From positions 48,878,057-48,942,056 of the forward strand of contig CP141137.1 in the NCBI GenBank assembly GCA_035236585.1: 64,000 nucleotides of DNA, read 5' to 3'. How positions within the stretch are numbered: the stretch's first letter is position 1; each line of letters begins with the position of its first letter. The notes under the pieces are model-generated. The model was not told the DNA's origin. It saw nothing but the letters and a program-made list of their open reading frames with translations, and did no database searches. This DNA comes from Warburgia ugandensis (Eukaryota > Streptophyta > Magnoliopsida > Canellales > Canellaceae). Positions 34,801 through 44,718 of this stretch are shown here, in pieces. The position numbers were made by a program, and so were the translations under genes.

Positions 34801-37800
34801 TCTACAGATACTCTTAAGAGGAGATCCGAATCTATCTTGTTCTATGGTCTCCTTTAAGTCCATCCTTCGGATCATTCCTAGAGCTAAGTTTGGGTGTATA
34901 CTTGAATATTGAGGTATGGAAATGGATAAAGACCAGCAGCATGAAGGTATCAATTCAGCTATAAACTCTATACTACATCAATTTTCAAAGGTATTTGATC
35001 AACCTTTAGGGTTGCTGGTCGCCCGTTCGCATGACCATTCTATTCAGTTGGTAGAGGGAACACAGCCTCCTCATAGCTGACCATACAGATATCCCCATTC
35101 ACAGAAGGATGAAATTGAAAAGATCATAAAGGAGCTATTGAATGCCGGTATCATTCGACCAGGTAAAAGCCCTTTTTCTAGTCCAGTCTGTTGGTCAAAA
35201 AGAAAGATGGGGTTTGGAGGTATTGTGTGGACTATAGGGCTTTAAATAAAGTGACAGTGCCTGACAAATTTCTGATCCCAACCATAGATGAACTATTGGA
35301 TGAATTGGGTGGTGCTACCATTTTTTCAAAGCTGGATTTAAAATCAGGCTACTATCAGATTCGAATCAAAGAGGAAGTCAGCCAAAACTGCCTTTCGAAC
35401 TCATGAAGGGCACTATGAATTCTTGGTTATGCCTTTTGGGCTAACCAATGCACCAGCAACTTTTCAGGCACTGATGAACGAGGTATTTCGTCCCCATCTT
35501 CGCAAGTTTGTATTGGTCTTCTTTGATGATATTTTGATATATAGTAGAACTCTTTCTCTTCACTTGGATCATATTGTTATTGTCCTAAAATTGTTAGAAG
35601 AACATAAGCTTATTGCCAATAGAAAGAAGTGTTCTTTTGCACAACTTTCTTTGGAGTATTTAGGACATATTATATCTGAGAGAGGGGTCGAAGCTGACAA
35701 GTCCAAGATAAAATGTATGTTACAATGGCCCAACCCCAAAGATGCCAAGGCACTGCGTGGATTTTTGGGTCTCACAGGCTATTATGGAAGGTTTGTCAAA
35801 AACTATGGAATCATTGCTGCTCCATTAGCTAGATTACTCAAGAAAGATGGCTTCAGTTGGACTAATGAAAGTCAAGAGGCGTTTGATACATTGAAAAAAG
35901 CAATGACATCAGTTCCTGTATTGGCCATACCCGAATTTTCAAAAGTCTTTGTGCTGGAAACAGATGCATCAGGAAAAGGGATTGGGGCTGTCCTCATGCA
36001 AGAGGGTAGACCAATTGCCTTCTTCAGCCAGTCCCTCCCTCTACGATCACAATCCAAAGCAGTTTATGAAAAGGAATTGATGGCTATAGTTCTTGTAGTA
36101 CAGAAATGGAGACATTACCTCATGGGCAGAAGATTCATCACTCACACCGACCAGAAAAGTCTAAAGTTCTTCATGGATCAAAAATTATTAAATGAAGAAC
36201 AACAAAAGTCGCTGACTAAACTCATTGGGTATGACTTTGTCATTCAGTATAAGCAAGGATCAGATAATTGAGTAGCGGATGCTTTGTTCAGGTGACATGA
36301 GTACACCACTATCAACAATTCAAACAGCAAAACAATGGAGAAAGAAGCGACCTCTAGTGAGTCACAGCTTGGAGAAAAGGACGATCTTCTATTACATCAT
36401 CTTGCCCTATCCATAGTTTGATGTGACGATTTGGACTCTTTAGCTGCTGAAGTACAAAACGATCCTCACATTCGTCATATTACTCAAAACATATTGGCAA
36501 ATCCAGATAGCCAGATAGGGTATACAATCAAAAGAGGTCTTTTACTATTTCAGGGAAAGCTGGTTATTCCCAGATCTTCATCTCGCATTCCGGTCTTATT
36601 ACATGAATTCCATTCCACACTAGGAGGAGAGCATTCAGGGATTACACGTACTTATAAACGCATATCCTAGGTGCTTCATTGGGAAGGAATGCGATAGGAT
36701 ATTCAGAAGCTCATATCCAATTGTGATCTCTGTCAAAGAAACAAATTTATAGTTAATAAACCAGCGGGTCCTCTTCAGCCTCTTCCCATTCCCAAGGAAG
36801 TTTGGAGTGAGCTATCCATGGATTTCATCAATGGGTTATCTAGAGCTCATGGTTATGACACAGTGTTAGTAGTTGTTGATTGCTTAACTAAGTACAGCCA
36901 TTTCATTCTCCTCAGTCATCCTTACACAGCCAAAGATGTAGCCACCATCTTCAACAAGGAAGTGGTTAGACTACACGGTTATCCTAAGTCTATCATATCT
37001 GACAGAGATAGGGTCTTTATCAGCCAATTTTGGACTGAACTGTTTAAACAGGGAGGGACTGCCCTCAAGATGAGTTCTTCATGTTATCCTCAAACAGATG
37101 GACAGATAGAAGTGGTAAATAGATGCTTGGAAACATATTTACTATGTTTCATTGGTAATAAACCAAAGTCCTGGCCCAAATGGATCTGTTGGGCAGAATA
37201 TTGGTACAATACAACTTACCAACATTCAGCAGGAATGACACCATTCCAGGTTCTATATGGAAGAGAATCACCTAAGTTGCTGACTTATGCAGGGGGAAAG
37301 TCATTGGTGGAGGAAGTTAATCAACAGATGGCTAACTGTGATTCCATTCTAAGTGAACTTAAGAACAATTTAGAGGCAGCTCAATTGAAGATGAAAAGAC
37401 AGGCAGATATACATTGACGTCCTCTCCATTTCCAATCAAGAGATTATGTCTATTTGAAGCTCCAACCTTATCATTTCAAATCACTATCAACAAAGTCCAA
37501 TGAGAAACTACGGCCCCGTTATTATGGCCCTCATGCTGTCCTAGAAAAGATTGGACAAGTAGCTTATAAATTGGAGCTACCACCACAGGCTAAAATACAT
37601 CTTGTTTTTCATGTATCCCAACTTAAACCAACTTGTGAATCTACTATAAAGCCTCAACCCATACCAGAGACCTTGATTGAAGAGTTTGAAGTGAATGCAT
37701 ACCCAGCAGCCATCAAAGAGATTAGGCAGGCTACTAATGGACAATATGAAGTACTGATCCAGTGGGAAAATCTTCCAGACCATGACAGCACATGGGAGCC

Positions 37801-40800
37801 ATTGGAAGACATTCACAGGCAATTCCCTGACTTCTACCTTGAGGACAAGGTGCCACTGTTAAGGGGGGGGGGTTATTGTTACATCAACAGAACCTAAAGA
37901 AAAGAGATTTGGCAGATATTACACAAGAAGAAGTAAAGAACAAAAAATAAGCAACATATAGTTATATTGGTTTACCAGCTGTAGAGGCAGTTACTCTGTT
38001 GGATAATTCAAAAGGTTGTTACGAATGGAAGAAGGAGGAGGACATAAGAAGGTGCAGGAGAACAGAAAGGGGTTTTTTTTTTGAAGGACTGAAGTGGAGG
38101 CTCTAGCTCCTCAAAAGCTAGAAGTTGTAAGAGATAGAAAAGCATTCCAGCATTGTGCAATTCCAGAACATAGTATACAGAGCAGAACCTACAGAGTTCT
38201 GCATCTTTTTTTTCTTTCTGAGTGTAATTGAAACTTTGTGCTGTAATCTTGTGAAATTGAATTCGATTTAAATATTCTATCATATTTAAAGAAGCAAAAT
38301 GTTGCTATGTTGTAATCCTTATTGCGAGACACATTTTTAGGATATTTGGTAGCATCTGTTCCCCTTGCAAACTGTCTTGCTTTAATTTCCTGCGTCATTA
38401 TCTTTCATAGTCTCATATAGGACTGGATGCCCAAGATCAAATGGGTGAAATACCACACTTTCTACATCTCTATCTTGGATTATTCTCTTCAACCCACTTC
38501 TCAGTTTCAAAAGTATTGTTTTAACTGGCTGTAGACTTTTTCTTGTACTTTTTATCCTTGCTTACCAGGTTTTCTCATTCAAAGTTCCCTTAGGTTATGA
38601 AGTTCACCAGATCCTTGTTTAAATGACTTGTGAAATTAATTTTTAGCAGGAACTTTATTTGGAAAATACAATAAAATGGGAACGTGGCATTTGGTTGTCA
38701 TGGCTGTATTCTGATACAAGCCTGTAAGATTGCTGCAAATTTTGATCCCACGTCTGCTCTATTAAAGAGATTAAACTAGAGGCTACTAGGCATTCTTCAG
38801 TAAGAGCTGATTGAATGTCTCTTTTTTGGAGCCGTGCTTGGGGCAGAAACCTGCATATTTGTTCACCATCATTGACATTCCTCCTCTGGCAGATAAATTG
38901 TTATTAATATTTCCCCTTTAGTTTGAAGATGGTCTAACAGAATTAGTATATGATTCTCATTATAGCATTTTAACTTCTTTACTTGATGAAAGTTTAACAT
39001 GCATGGGCAATATCTGTCATTCAATCAATGTCCTTTGGATCAGTCCCACTCCATATCTTATTATCCTTAATCATCCAGGACAAGAGATCTCAGCTTTGCC
39101 TGTTGTGTTTTAAACTGACGAATCAGTATCTGCCATTCAATAAGTATCTGCCATGGGCACCATCTTTGATTCAATCCATGTCCTTTGGATCGGTCCCACT
39201 CCATATCTTGGTATCCTTAATCTTGCAGGACAATAGATCTCAGCTTTTCCTGTTGTATGTTTTAAACTGAAGAATCAGTATCAAAATGTATGAGTTAGTA
39301 TTGGAGAATATAATGTGTTTAATTCATGACATACGCATAATTCTTAAGATTTGCCAGCAGTAAGAACTAATAAGCATTATACTGTAGTTAAATCAGTGAT
39401 CATTATGACAAATTATGTCAGACAAGATGTCTAACCTGTTATCTTGGCTTAGTGAGTTCTAAATTACTTTTTATCGTTAGTAGTCTCTTTCTTCTATTTG
39501 ATAAGTTGTTTCTAATTCTTGTTTTCCCTAAGAATAGGATATGCTTTCCCTGAGCCTGGAAATCATCTTAATATTCCTCCAGTTGCCATTCTGATTCACT
39601 ATCTAAGATTAATATTATATATGGAAATGATTAGAGTTTGTTGCAGGTGCAGTACCCAGTCACCGATAGACTGTTTGCACATATCCAAGTTCCAATTCAA
39701 TAATCTGTTTAGAATCTTTAGATTGGGAGATTCTTATACCCAGAATATTGTTAAGTTGCACAATGGGCTCAGTCACTTGGCCCTTATCCCTGGCCACATA
39801 TATTGTAACATAAGGTCCTACAGCTAAGTGTTGTCCTCTGAAAATTAATATTAAATTCACAAGAAATCTTTTAAGTAGAATTGTAATTCTTGATATGTTG
39901 CTTTCTAATTCTTGTTTTCCCTAACAATAGGATATGCTTTCCCTGAGCCTGGAAATCATCTTAATATTCCTCCACTTGCTGTTCTGATTCACTACCTAAG
40001 ATGAATATTATACATGGAAATGCTTAGAGTTTGTTGCAGGTGCAGTACCGAGTCACTGATAGACTGTTTGCACATATCCAAGTTCCAATTCAATAATCTG
40101 TTTAGAATCTTTAGATTGGGAAATTCTTATGCCCAGAATATTGTTAAGTTGCACAATGGGCTCAGTCACTTGGCCCTCACCCCTGACCACATATATTGTA
40201 GCCTAAGGTCCTACAGCTAAGTGTTGGCCTCTGAACATTTATATTAAATTCACAAGAAATCTTTTAAGTAGAATTCAGTGTCTAAAACAGTCTTGTGTTT
40301 GAATTTTCTTCTTGTTATGAGCATATACGCTTCATTTGACCTGTTTTTGTGGCAATGATTTCTGGGGATCTTTTAAATAGCATATTCTGGAAATAGTTTA
40401 GTGATTGGGAGCAATGGCTGGCATTTTGCACTTCCATTTGTACTTAGCTGTGGATGGTAGTCCTACTCTGAACCTGGTATCAGCTTTTGATTTATATGTG
40501 GCTATTCAAAAGTTTGATTCTAGTGCTTTTCCAAGATGCTTGATTCAACATCTACTCTGTTCGGTAAATAATTGGAGAAATTTTTTTCCTTTCCGCTGTC
40601 AAAAAGAGAGTCTTGATTACAAACATTGTTGACCTAGTCTAGCCATCCTATGAGCACAAGTTATACCTCTTTGCAGAATTGCTTTTAAAACTTAGAAATG
40701 AAATATTGACAACAGTCCCCTGAGAAAAATTATTTCAGAAATGTCTGCAACTTATTGTCATCTGATGGTATGAAGGTTTCATGCACAACTTGTAGTTTTC

Positions 40801-42009
40801 TGTCAAGAACTTGCATTTAGGCTTCACATAAGTGAATGATAAATAAAAGGGGAGCCTTGGCACAACGGTAAAAGTTGTCGTCATGTGACCTTGAGGTCAC
40901 GGGTTCAAGGCGTGGAATCAGCCTCTTGCAAAAATGCAAGGTAAGGCTGCCTACTTTAGGCCATTATGGCCCGCCGCTTCCCCGGACCCCGCATAGGCGG
41001 GAGCTTCGTGCACCGGGGCTGCCCTTTTTATAAGTGAATGATAAATATCAAGGACTAGAACTGGTTAAGGGTGATGATATGGACACCCATTTTCATACTT
41101 GGGCCACCCCTTTCCTCTCTCTAGCTCTCTCTGTCTCTCTCTACGAAAAGGGATGGCACAGGTAAGAAAAAGGGGTGTATATATAAGCACACCATCCCTA
41201 AAATCATACAACTATCATAGGTGCCACTTCGGTATGTTCCTATTAGGAAGACTTTGGACTGTGGTAGCCCTTCAATAATGGATATTTGGTTAGCTTCTAC
41301 TTCGTCCTTACTGGTCTAGCCTGTTCATAACAAGAAAATGAAGCTTCTGTTTTCTCATCTAGTTGGCCGAGCTTGTCCATAAGTTGAAAAGAAAACCTGA
41401 AACCTGTGCCAGATCTTGCAGGATGTTGATTGGACATGGCTACATAGACTTAAGGTCTTCCAGTTCATCAGGGGTACGTGTAACTGAATATGCATTGAGT
41501 CTTCAGTGATCAGAGACATATAAGAAGGATCTTTTCTTCTGTTTGTTTTTCTATAATTAGCATTCAGTAATGTTTAGTTATCAACATGTCATTTATTGAA
41601 TCAGATGTGGTGATTTCAACATCCGCTAGCTGTTTTTGCATCTCCTGATAACATCAAACTTTTACTGCAGGCAAGAGTTGATGTAACCCGAGTACCATCT
41701 CTTCCAACCTTCACTTCACGAAGAGATGCAATTATTTGCCTTACTGCTTCTCTTGCAACATCCCTCTTCGCAACGGATCCTGCTGAAGCTCATCTTCTTA
41801 AACCTGAGATTATGCAAATGATCATGGAGAAACTGCAGTTGCTCCAGGAAAAGGCTGGAATACTAAAACAGAAGACTGATTCAAGCTCCTCCAATGAGGA
41901 AAAACTGCCACCAAGTGATAAAAACAGCATACCCACTGAGGACAGAATGAAACCAGGTACAGGCAGCTCCCCAGCTGGACCCGTTGTTGAAACAGACCTG
42001 GCATTTTGA
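31857..42009 (+). CDS. Plastid-targeted, probable thylakoid-lumen protein (two visible exons)
   Basis: Exon 1 (31857-31961) encodes 35 residues resembling a chloroplast transit peptide: few acidic residues, rich in Ser/Pro/Arg/Lys ([20 protein letters not shown]). It ends AAG|GTATG. Exon 2 (41671-42009) follows TTTACTGCAG in the same phase and encodes 112 residues to TGA. Its start has a twin-arginine-like [19 protein letters not shown] segment followed by an AEA that looks like a lumenal signal-peptidase site, then a helical [20 protein letters not shown] and an acidic tail. Predicted total is 147 residues. The intron is about 9.7 kb and contains a chromovirus, a SINE and two tandem duplications; a missed small exon is possible. 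The two exons join without a frame break. Function is not recognised; targeting is inferred from the peptide pattern. Confidence 0.6.
32807..33212 (+). repeat. 5' LTR of the chromovirus
   Basis: TGTTACATCA...ATTCTATCA. Nearly identical to 37877-38282. Confidence 0.95.
33214..33225 (+). promoter_or_regulatory. Primer-binding site of the chromovirus
   Basis: TGTTATCAGAGC, one mismatch from TGGTATCAGAGC, the complement of plant initiator Met-tRNA, two bases after the LTR. Confidence 0.85.
33243..34396 (+). pseudogene. Chromovirus Gag region (capsid and zinc knuckle), broken
   Basis: Starts at the ATG at 33243, with a coiled N-terminal part (MRTR.. then [18 protein letters not shown]). The retrotransposon Gag domain spans about 33530-33990: [63 protein letters not shown]. 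The zinc knuckle near 34260 reads [14 protein letters not shown], where the last Cys of CCHC is Tyr. A stop at 33474 and a frameshift around 33780 break it. Gag normally packages the element RNA. Confidence 0.9.
34397..34912 (+). pseudogene. Chromovirus aspartic protease region, broken
   Basis: The active site [15 protein letters not shown] is at about 34498-34542 and the second conserved block [14 protein letters not shown] at about 34710-34750. These mark the retroviral-type pepsin fold that processes the polyprotein. Stop codons interrupt the frame near 34394 and 34562. Confidence 0.88.
35050..36290 (+). pseudogene. Chromovirus reverse transcriptase and RNase H, frameshifted
   Basis: Reverse transcriptase: [50 protein letters not shown], then after a frameshift near 35385 [20 protein letters not shown] and the catalytic [12 protein letters not shown] (about 35513-35548; both Asp present). 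The connection has [20 protein letters not shown] and [19 protein letters not shown]. RNase H (about 35920-36260): [48 protein letters not shown] short wrong-frame stretch (35185-35400) and a stop at 36269 show inactivity. Confidence 0.94.
36431..37870 (+). pseudogene. Chromovirus integrase with C-terminal chromodomain, broken
   Basis: Zinc-binding HHCC region: [15 protein letters not shown] (about 36597-36641) and CDLCQRNK (about 36724). The core has its acidic residues in [20 protein letters not shown] and [17 protein letters not shown] (about 36818-37145). The C-terminal part has [17 protein letters not shown] and a GPY-like context, then a chromodomain-like segment: [20 protein letters not shown] (about 37745-37804) and [10 protein letters not shown]. 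Chromodomains steer chromovirus insertion to chromatin marks. Stops at 36668 and 37415 break the frame. It is the last gene before the purine tract. Confidence 0.94.
37861..37872 (+). promoter_or_regulatory. Polypurine tract of the chromovirus
   Basis: AAGGGGGGGGGG, four bases before the 3' LTR. It is the usual plus-strand primer site. Confidence 0.85.
37877..38282 (+). repeat. 3' LTR of the chromovirus
   Basis: Same ends and length as the 5' LTR, followed by target duplication TATTT. Confidence 0.95.
38288..38999 (+). other. Intron sequence without recognised features
   Basis: T-rich, intron-like sequence between the chromovirus and the duplications. No gene or transposon recognised. Confidence 0.5.
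39000..39285 (+). repeat. Tandem duplication of about 130-150 bp
   Basis: TCAATGTCCTTTGGATCAGT at about 39026 recurs as CCATGTCCTTTGGATCGGT at about 39175. Both are followed by CCCACTCCATATCTT, a CAGGACAA segment, GATCTCAGCTTT and TTTTAAACTGA. Confidence 0.9.
39506..40275 (+). repeat. Tandem duplication of about 385 bp
   Basis: Copy 1 is 39506-39896 and copy 2 is 39897-40275, about 95% alike. Each contains an AG followed by an open stretch ([15 protein letters not shown] in copy 1) that looks like an exon but is not in a supported gene. The duplication is in the large intron. Confidence 0.92.
40276..40827 (+). other. Intron sequence between duplication and SINE
   Basis: No gene or repeat recognised. 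The open frame near 40405-40632 has no family match I know. Confidence 0.45.
40846..41029 (+). mobile_element. tRNA-derived SINE (Au-like)
   Basis: 184 bp body starting AAGGGGAGCCTTGGCACAAC (the A-box region), with GGGTTCAAGGC as the B box, then CAGCCTCTTGC, GGTAAGGCTGCCTAC, CCGGACCCCGCATAGGCGGG and a GCTGCCCTTTTT end. A perfect 18 bp duplication ATAAGTGAATGATAAATA flanks it (40828-40845, 41030-41047). Au-family SINEs are RNA polymerase III products moved by LINE machinery; they are common in angiosperms. Confidence 0.95.
41048..41670 (+). other. 3' part of the large intron
   Basis: Includes a CT-rich run at about 41110-41145. A segment at about 41423-41474 preceded by TTGCAG and followed by GTACGTG could be a cryptic exon, but it is unsupported. 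The acceptor of exon 2 is TTTACTGCAG at 41661-41670. Confidence 0.45.
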
Positions 42010-42734
42010 CACTGAGCACCTTATCTAAACTATATTTGAAGTTCTCACTTCTCACTCCAGATCGCCATGTTTCATGCAAACCAAGGGCTAACTCTTTATC
42101 TTGACTGCCATTTTATGGTTATAGCCATCTCTATTGTTTCAATCACCATGTATCATGTTTTGGTTCAGCTAAAACTGTGTCCGAGCCGACTATGAAATGA
42201 TTGCAGTAGAAAATTTAACGTTTTGTCAATAAGAATACTACTCGTGAAGAGTTGCAATTTGGGCACATTGTGTTGCACAAATTTATTCTAAGAAAAACTG
42301 GCTGGATTATCAAAGCAGAGGACTCTTTACAAATTCGCTGCAACAGCGACAACCAAACCACGGTAAATTAGCAGGCAAAACAACCAATACTAGACTGTTA
42401 TCTCTCTCCAGATTCCACAGGAAGCTCAACTAGTCTGGCTCTTTGTTTGATGATTACGTCTATAAACTTTGTTTCATGGTTTTGATCTTTAAAAGAAGCA
42501 GAAGGGCAAACCACCCAGTGTCAATAGCAGCAAGCAAGGGACGTGGGGGCTTGGGGAGCCACCACGCCTCTGCAATCTATGACTCAAAATGTGGATTCCA
42601 CCACACAATTTCAACCTCACAATGCACTGATTTTGTGACTTCTCCAAACAAAACTCATTAACAACCGTAGCAACATCAAAAGAAGATGAAAACCCACACA
42701 AAAGATCCTTTTTTTTTCTTAAATAAGTTACTCT
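42010..42734. other. Intergenic region between two convergent host genes
   Basis: Should contain the 3' UTRs of both genes. No other gene seen. Confidence 0.55.
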
Positions 42735-43823
42735 CTAATCTCTTTTCTTGTTCATGTTCTTGGCAAGCCGCCACATCATGTACTTCCAATACAAGAAATA
42801 AACAACCCCAAATCCAATCAATACTAACATCAAAACAGAATCCCTCTCTTTCTCACTCTCCAACTCCTCTATGCTAAACTCCTCTCTATCCACATTTCCC
42901 ATAACCTCATTCAGATGCCCATACAATACATACGCGGTATCATCCTCCCTGACCGCAACACCCGTTGGAAACTTCTCTTCCTTAAGGGCAATCTCGTCGA
43001 TAACCTTCGCCTCATCCCAACCATCCACGCTCCTGAGCAACCACGCTACTTTACTGGACACGATCACTGCCACGCCATCACTCCTCATCGCAATCCCATC
43101 CGCTCCAATCAAATCCTTGTCCACGGACACAACCCTCGCTCTTCCGTCATCGTCGTCGACTTTATACAATTTTCCGGTATTCGTTTGTACGGTCAGAAGA
43201 TATCCCGTCCGGCGATGAACGATTCCATTGAGTCCGCACCAGCTGGCTGGCAGACCTTCATACACCCGTTGCGATGAGAAGACGGGAGATCTGGAGAAGA
43301 TTGATGAGTGGCCGGAGGCATCCACTTTCCAGATGAAGTTTCCAGCGGAGCTGGTGACGTAGCCGTTGCCGAAGAAATCGACGGCGACGTCATTGGCAAC
43401 TAGACGGGAGACGCTGTCGGAGGGATCGGAAAGTGGGGAGAGGTAAATTCGTTTGCGTGATTTGAGATCGTAGGCGGCGAGGGCGTCGAAGGGAGTGGGA
43501 GAGAAGAAGTTGTGAATGACGGCGAGGAGTCGGCCGCGGGGAGAATCCACGGCGATGCCCAGGATTGAGATGTTGTTGGGCAGATCGGGATCGGAGATTA
43601 GAGTTTCGGTGACGCCGGCATCGGAGACGGAGTGGACGATGCCGTGACGGAAGGAGCTGAGGAGGAAGTGTTGTGCTGATGGGTCCCACGCGAAGTTCTC
43701 TGGATAGAGATTTGGGGATTTGACGGTGATGATGTGGCGTTTTCTGGCGATGGTAGGACTGAGAAGTGTGAAGAAGACGAGGAAGGAGAGGAAGGAGGTT
43801 TTTCTGGGGTTGAAGAAGGACAT
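42735..43823 (-). CDS. Membrane-anchored beta-propeller protein, SMP-30/NHL-like
   Basis: A single uninterrupted 362-codon frame from a true ATG at 43823. It resembles the plant family annotated as calcium-dependent phosphotriesterase superfamily (six-bladed SMP-30/gluconolactonase-like or NHL-like propellers), whose substrates are mostly unknown. Residues 1-26 form a signal peptide (SFLSFLVFFTLLSPTIA). Residues 30-320 show propeller-type repeats: YPENFAWDPSAQHFLLSSF, ILGIAVDSPRGRLLAVIH, LVANDVAVDFFGNGYVTSS, WCGLNGIVHRRTGYLLTVQ, ADGIAMRSDGVAVIVSS, FPTGVAVREDDTAYVLYG. Near residue 330 a hydrophobic helix (VLMLVLIGFGVVYFLYW) is followed by KNMNKKRD, so it is probably a type I membrane protein with its propeller in the lumen or apoplast. 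The gene is GC-richer than its neighbours and has no intron. Confidence 0.93.
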   Translation of the reverse strand: MSFFNPRKTSFLSFLVFFTLLSPTIARKRHIITVKSPNLYPENFAWDPSAQHFLLSSFRHGIVHSVSDAGVTETLISDPDLPNNISILGIAVDSPRGRLLAVIHNFFSPTPFDALAAYDLKSRKRIYLSPLSDPSDSVSRLVANDVAVDFFGNGYVTSSAGNFIWKVDASGHSSIFSRSPVFSSQRVYEGLPASWCGLNGIVHRRTGYLLTVQTNTGKLYKVDDDDGRARVVSVDKDLIGADGIAMRSDGVAVIVSSKVAWLLRSVDGWDEAKVIDEIALKEEKFPTGVAVREDDTAYVLYGHLNEVMGNVDREEFSIEELESEKERDSVLMLVLIGFGVVYFLYWKYMMWRLAKNMNKKRD

Positions 43824-44718
43824 GTTTTTGTGTGTTTGGAGTTGGGATTAGGAGTTGAAGTTTTGGTTGATTGTTGCTCGTCCTGTGGTAGAAGGTTTTC
43901 CCTCTCAGAGCAGTAGGCAACGATTGAGAAGCGAAATTGCAGTTGGAATGAGGCTTCGCTCATGCCATCTGATCTTCTTCTCTTGCTTCTTGAGTTTGTG
44001 ATTCAAATGCACTTTTAGAGTATAGAATGAGGGAAACGGCAAGAATATGGTGGAGACAAGCCCTGGCCTGGTTTGTCGAATTTCAGATGATCCTTCTATG
44101 TTTTAAACCAAAGAATCTAATTAGCGGAAAGCCATCTACGCAGTTGATGCCAAAAATCGTATGCTTCTCCTTGTTGTGCTTGGTCATAGGTTGGAAGTGG
44201 TATTTTTTCCTTAGTAGCTATCCACATAATTTAACTGTATAATACAATGTCTTGGGTCTCATCTTGGTTAGTTAACAATCTCAATAAATTTATAAGATAA
44301 TATATTTTTATTGTTTTCTTTGTTCTCTGACTAAATAAATTAATGTGCTAGGTAGGAAAAAATAATTTGCCTTTGAAAAAGCAAATTGATGAGTTTGGAG
44401 TAAAAACAAGAAAGATAAGGGCAAGTGGACGAAAGAGGGAACTGTAACTCCCACCCCCATGTATTGATTTTGCTCATGCCCCTTGATGGTTTTTGGTCAT
44501 TTACAGTGGTTTTTGGCTCTGTAACATAGAACTTAATAGTTTATTAGGTGGCGGGAATAACCTCAATTCAAGGGAACGGGAATATCAATTCCCAAAAAGA
44601 AGAAAGCAATAGGGTTTTGCAACGGGAATAGAACTGGCTGGTTCCACTTATGCATTCTGACCTTGAACTGGCCAGTGTATCACTTTATTTAAGGCCCATG
44701 TGTTCTCAAATTGAGAAC
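43824..44718. other. Upstream region of the propeller gene
   Basis: Contains its promoter and 5' UTR (CT/GA-rich near 43850-43920). The open frames at 43734-43963 and 44027-44242 have no family features. No transposon recognised. Confidence 0.5.

Larger units (their letters stand above)
32807..38282 (+). mobile_element. Ty3/gypsy chromovirus, full length with two LTRs
   Basis: 5476 bp, bounded by the perfect 5 bp duplication TATTT (32802-32806, 38283-38287). The LTRs are about 406 bp each (32807-33212, 37877-38282), start TGTTACATCAACAG and end CTATCA. An initiator-Met-tRNA-like primer site follows the left LTR, and a G-rich purine tract precedes the right one. Order is gag, protease, reverse transcriptase, RNase H, integrase, chromodomain. 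Small size and short LTRs fit the Reina-type chromoviruses, though clade assignment is inference. By eye the LTRs differ at about 17 sites (about 4%). Stops and frameshifts inactivate it. Confidence 0.96.

Noticed and set aside
40846..41029. tRNA gene
   Set aside because: A and B boxes are present, but the sequence does not fold as a tRNA, continues into a SINE body and has an 18 bp target duplication.
42871..43277. Plus-strand frames opposite the propeller gene
   Set aside because: Shadow frames of a 362-codon gene with clear protein features on the minus strand.
43390..43963. Minus-strand frames rich in His/Arg/Pro or Ser/Thr/Pro
   Set aside because: Alternative frames over the N-terminal part and leader of the propeller gene, with no independent support.
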